Assembly: GCA_015063885.1 (NCBI GenBank)
Contig: SVTH01000005.1
Location: 62,001-126,000 of the forward strand
Source of the DNA: Oscillospiraceae bacterium
GTDB lineage: Bacteria > Bacillota > Clostridia > Oscillospirales > CAG-382
Direction: 5' to 3'
Length of the DNA: 64,000 nt
Position numbers and translations under genes: made by a program. The notes beneath the pieces are model-generated. The model was not told the origin of the DNA, searched no databases, and worked only from the letters and a program-made list of their open reading frames with translations. This document shows positions 61,858 to 64,000 of the stretch, in pieces. How positions within the stretch are numbered: position 1 is the stretch's first letter; every line of letters starts with the position of its first letter.

Positions 61858-61985
61858 TTTGTCCTGTAAACAATACTGCAGTTGGGCGCAAGAAACCACA
61901 ACGTTTACGGCTGCCGCTACAGCGCCCTGCAAACGGCACCGCAGTCGCAAAACGACGTTTCAGCGGCGTTTTGTATAGGGCGCAA
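61858..61985 (+). repeat. Linker repeat D4
   Basis: D copy with CAAAACGACG/GCGTTTTG hairpin and TATAGGGCGC, between the gyrA promoter region and A10. Confidence 0.65.
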
Positions 61986-62044
61986 GAATGAGCAAAGCGT
62001 TGCGCGGGAAAACGCTACGAATAGCACAGCCGCTACCCCCGTTT

Positions 62045-62402
62045 GTCACTCTGAGCGAGTGCGGGATAGAGCCGTCGCGGCTGTGCACAAGGAAACAACC
62101 CGCACGAGTCGAACTTCCGCGCATGGCGTGAGCCTAAGCGGAAGGCAAAAAATGCCAAGCATTTTTTGAGGGTATGGTACCCCATTTGCACTACCGTTTT
62201 TTCCGTTCCGTCAGTTACTATAAAACAGTTCTTGCGTTACAGAAGGGTACATCTAATTCCCAACCATATCCCTGCGGGAGGCAAGCCTCCCTTGGTTTTC
62301 TCCGCTCGGCTGCGCCTCGACTACGAAAACTTCGACTCCGCCGCGGGACAACCTTCGTTTTCCTATCCTTACACCCTTCTCCGCGGCTCCGCTCAGAATG
62401 AC
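62045..62402 (+). repeat. Repeat element A10
   Basis: Complete family A copy, ends GTCACTCTGAGC and GCTCAGAATGAC. The middle hairpin is GGGAGGC/GCCTCCC in place of the GGGGCGC-type stem of other copies, and the later stem is GTTTTC/GAAAAC. There is no gene in 61782-62629. Confidence 0.87.
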
Positions 62403-62461
62403 AGTCCTGAAGTGAGAAGGGTGAAAACGCTACGTATATCGACAACACAACCCTTTGTATT

Positions 62462-62625
62462 GTCACCCTGAGCGAGTGCGGGATAGAGCCGTCGCGGCTG
62501 TGCACAATGAAACAACCCGCACGAGTCGAACTTCCGCGCATGGCGTGAGCCTAAGCGGAAGGCAAAAAATGCTAAGCATTTTTTGAGGGTATGGCTACCC
62601 CTTTGCACTACCGCCAATCCCCATC
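62462..62625 (+). repeat. Repeat element A11, left half only
   Basis: Left arm of family A with the TTCCGC/GCGGAA hairpin and AAAAAATGC/GCATTTTTT. It ends five bases from the stop codon of the minus-strand GIY-YIG gene. Confidence 0.82.
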
Positions 62626-62629
62626 CCCT

Positions 62630-64000
<1,371 letters not shown>

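Overview
The window looks like a GC-rich chromosome segment from a Clostridia-type Bacillota, probably a gut anaerobe of the Oscillospiraceae or Christensenellales kind. The support is the rpmH-rnpA-yidD-yidC-jag cluster, RNase J, a DUF4364 regulator, a CarD protein, Rnf-like subunits, a short MetH without its reactivation domain, and consensus Shine-Dalgarno and sigma-A promoter sequences. Several genes are typical of the origin region (rpmH cluster at the left, gyrB/gyrA at the right) and two perfect ParB-binding parS sites lie between them, so this is probably origin-proximal. dnaA and an origin were not seen. No rRNA, tRNA or CRISPR array was found.

Layout. 1-7 kb: end of an unknown membrane gene, then jag, yidC, yidD, rnpA and rpmH on the minus strand, diverging from murA and rnj. 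7-24 kb: methionine/one-carbon operon (metF, metH, a sugar-isomerase-like gene), TetR and Gfo/Idh genes, a Fic protein, a GH38 alpha-mannosidase divergent from a sugar-nucleotide transferase fused to a degenerate phosphomannomutase module, then an operon of a GIY-YIG nuclease, nth and a TtcA-like gene. 24-32 kb: DUF4364, an RnfC/RnfD-like pair, two TrmA-family RNA methyltransferases, a PHP phosphoesterase and a parS cluster. 32-44 kb: accessory region with small membrane proteins, a class-I amidotransferase, two ADP-ribosylglycohydrolase-family genes, a HAD phosphatase, a DUF559 nuclease gene between two copies of a repeat, and a solute-binding lipoprotein. 44-58 kb: pgk-tpiA, a putative GH89-type glycosidase, an ECF sigma/anti-sigma pair, cysteine desulfidase, CarD, a SecB-like protein, a BaiN-type flavoprotein and an SPFH protein. 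58-64 kb: sialate esterase, gyrA, a second GIY-YIG gene and the 3' part of gyrB.

The most unusual content is between the genes. Eighteen related elements (families A, B and C, about 310-410 bp when complete) fill nearly every long intergenic gap. They start with GTCAC(C/T)(C/T)TGAGC, usually end with its inverted partner, and carry internal hairpins. The arms of these hairpins change between copies while pairing is kept. All 18 point the same way on the + strand. In family B the central segment occurs in both orientations between unchanged arms. Truncated copies stop at the 3' ends of minus-strand genes. Two other repeat families with inverted ends (E and F) are also present. Small stand-alone nuclease genes (two GIY-YIG, one DUF559) sit beside or between these repeats. 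Whether these are structured RNAs, non-autonomous mobile elements, or both cannot be decided from this window.
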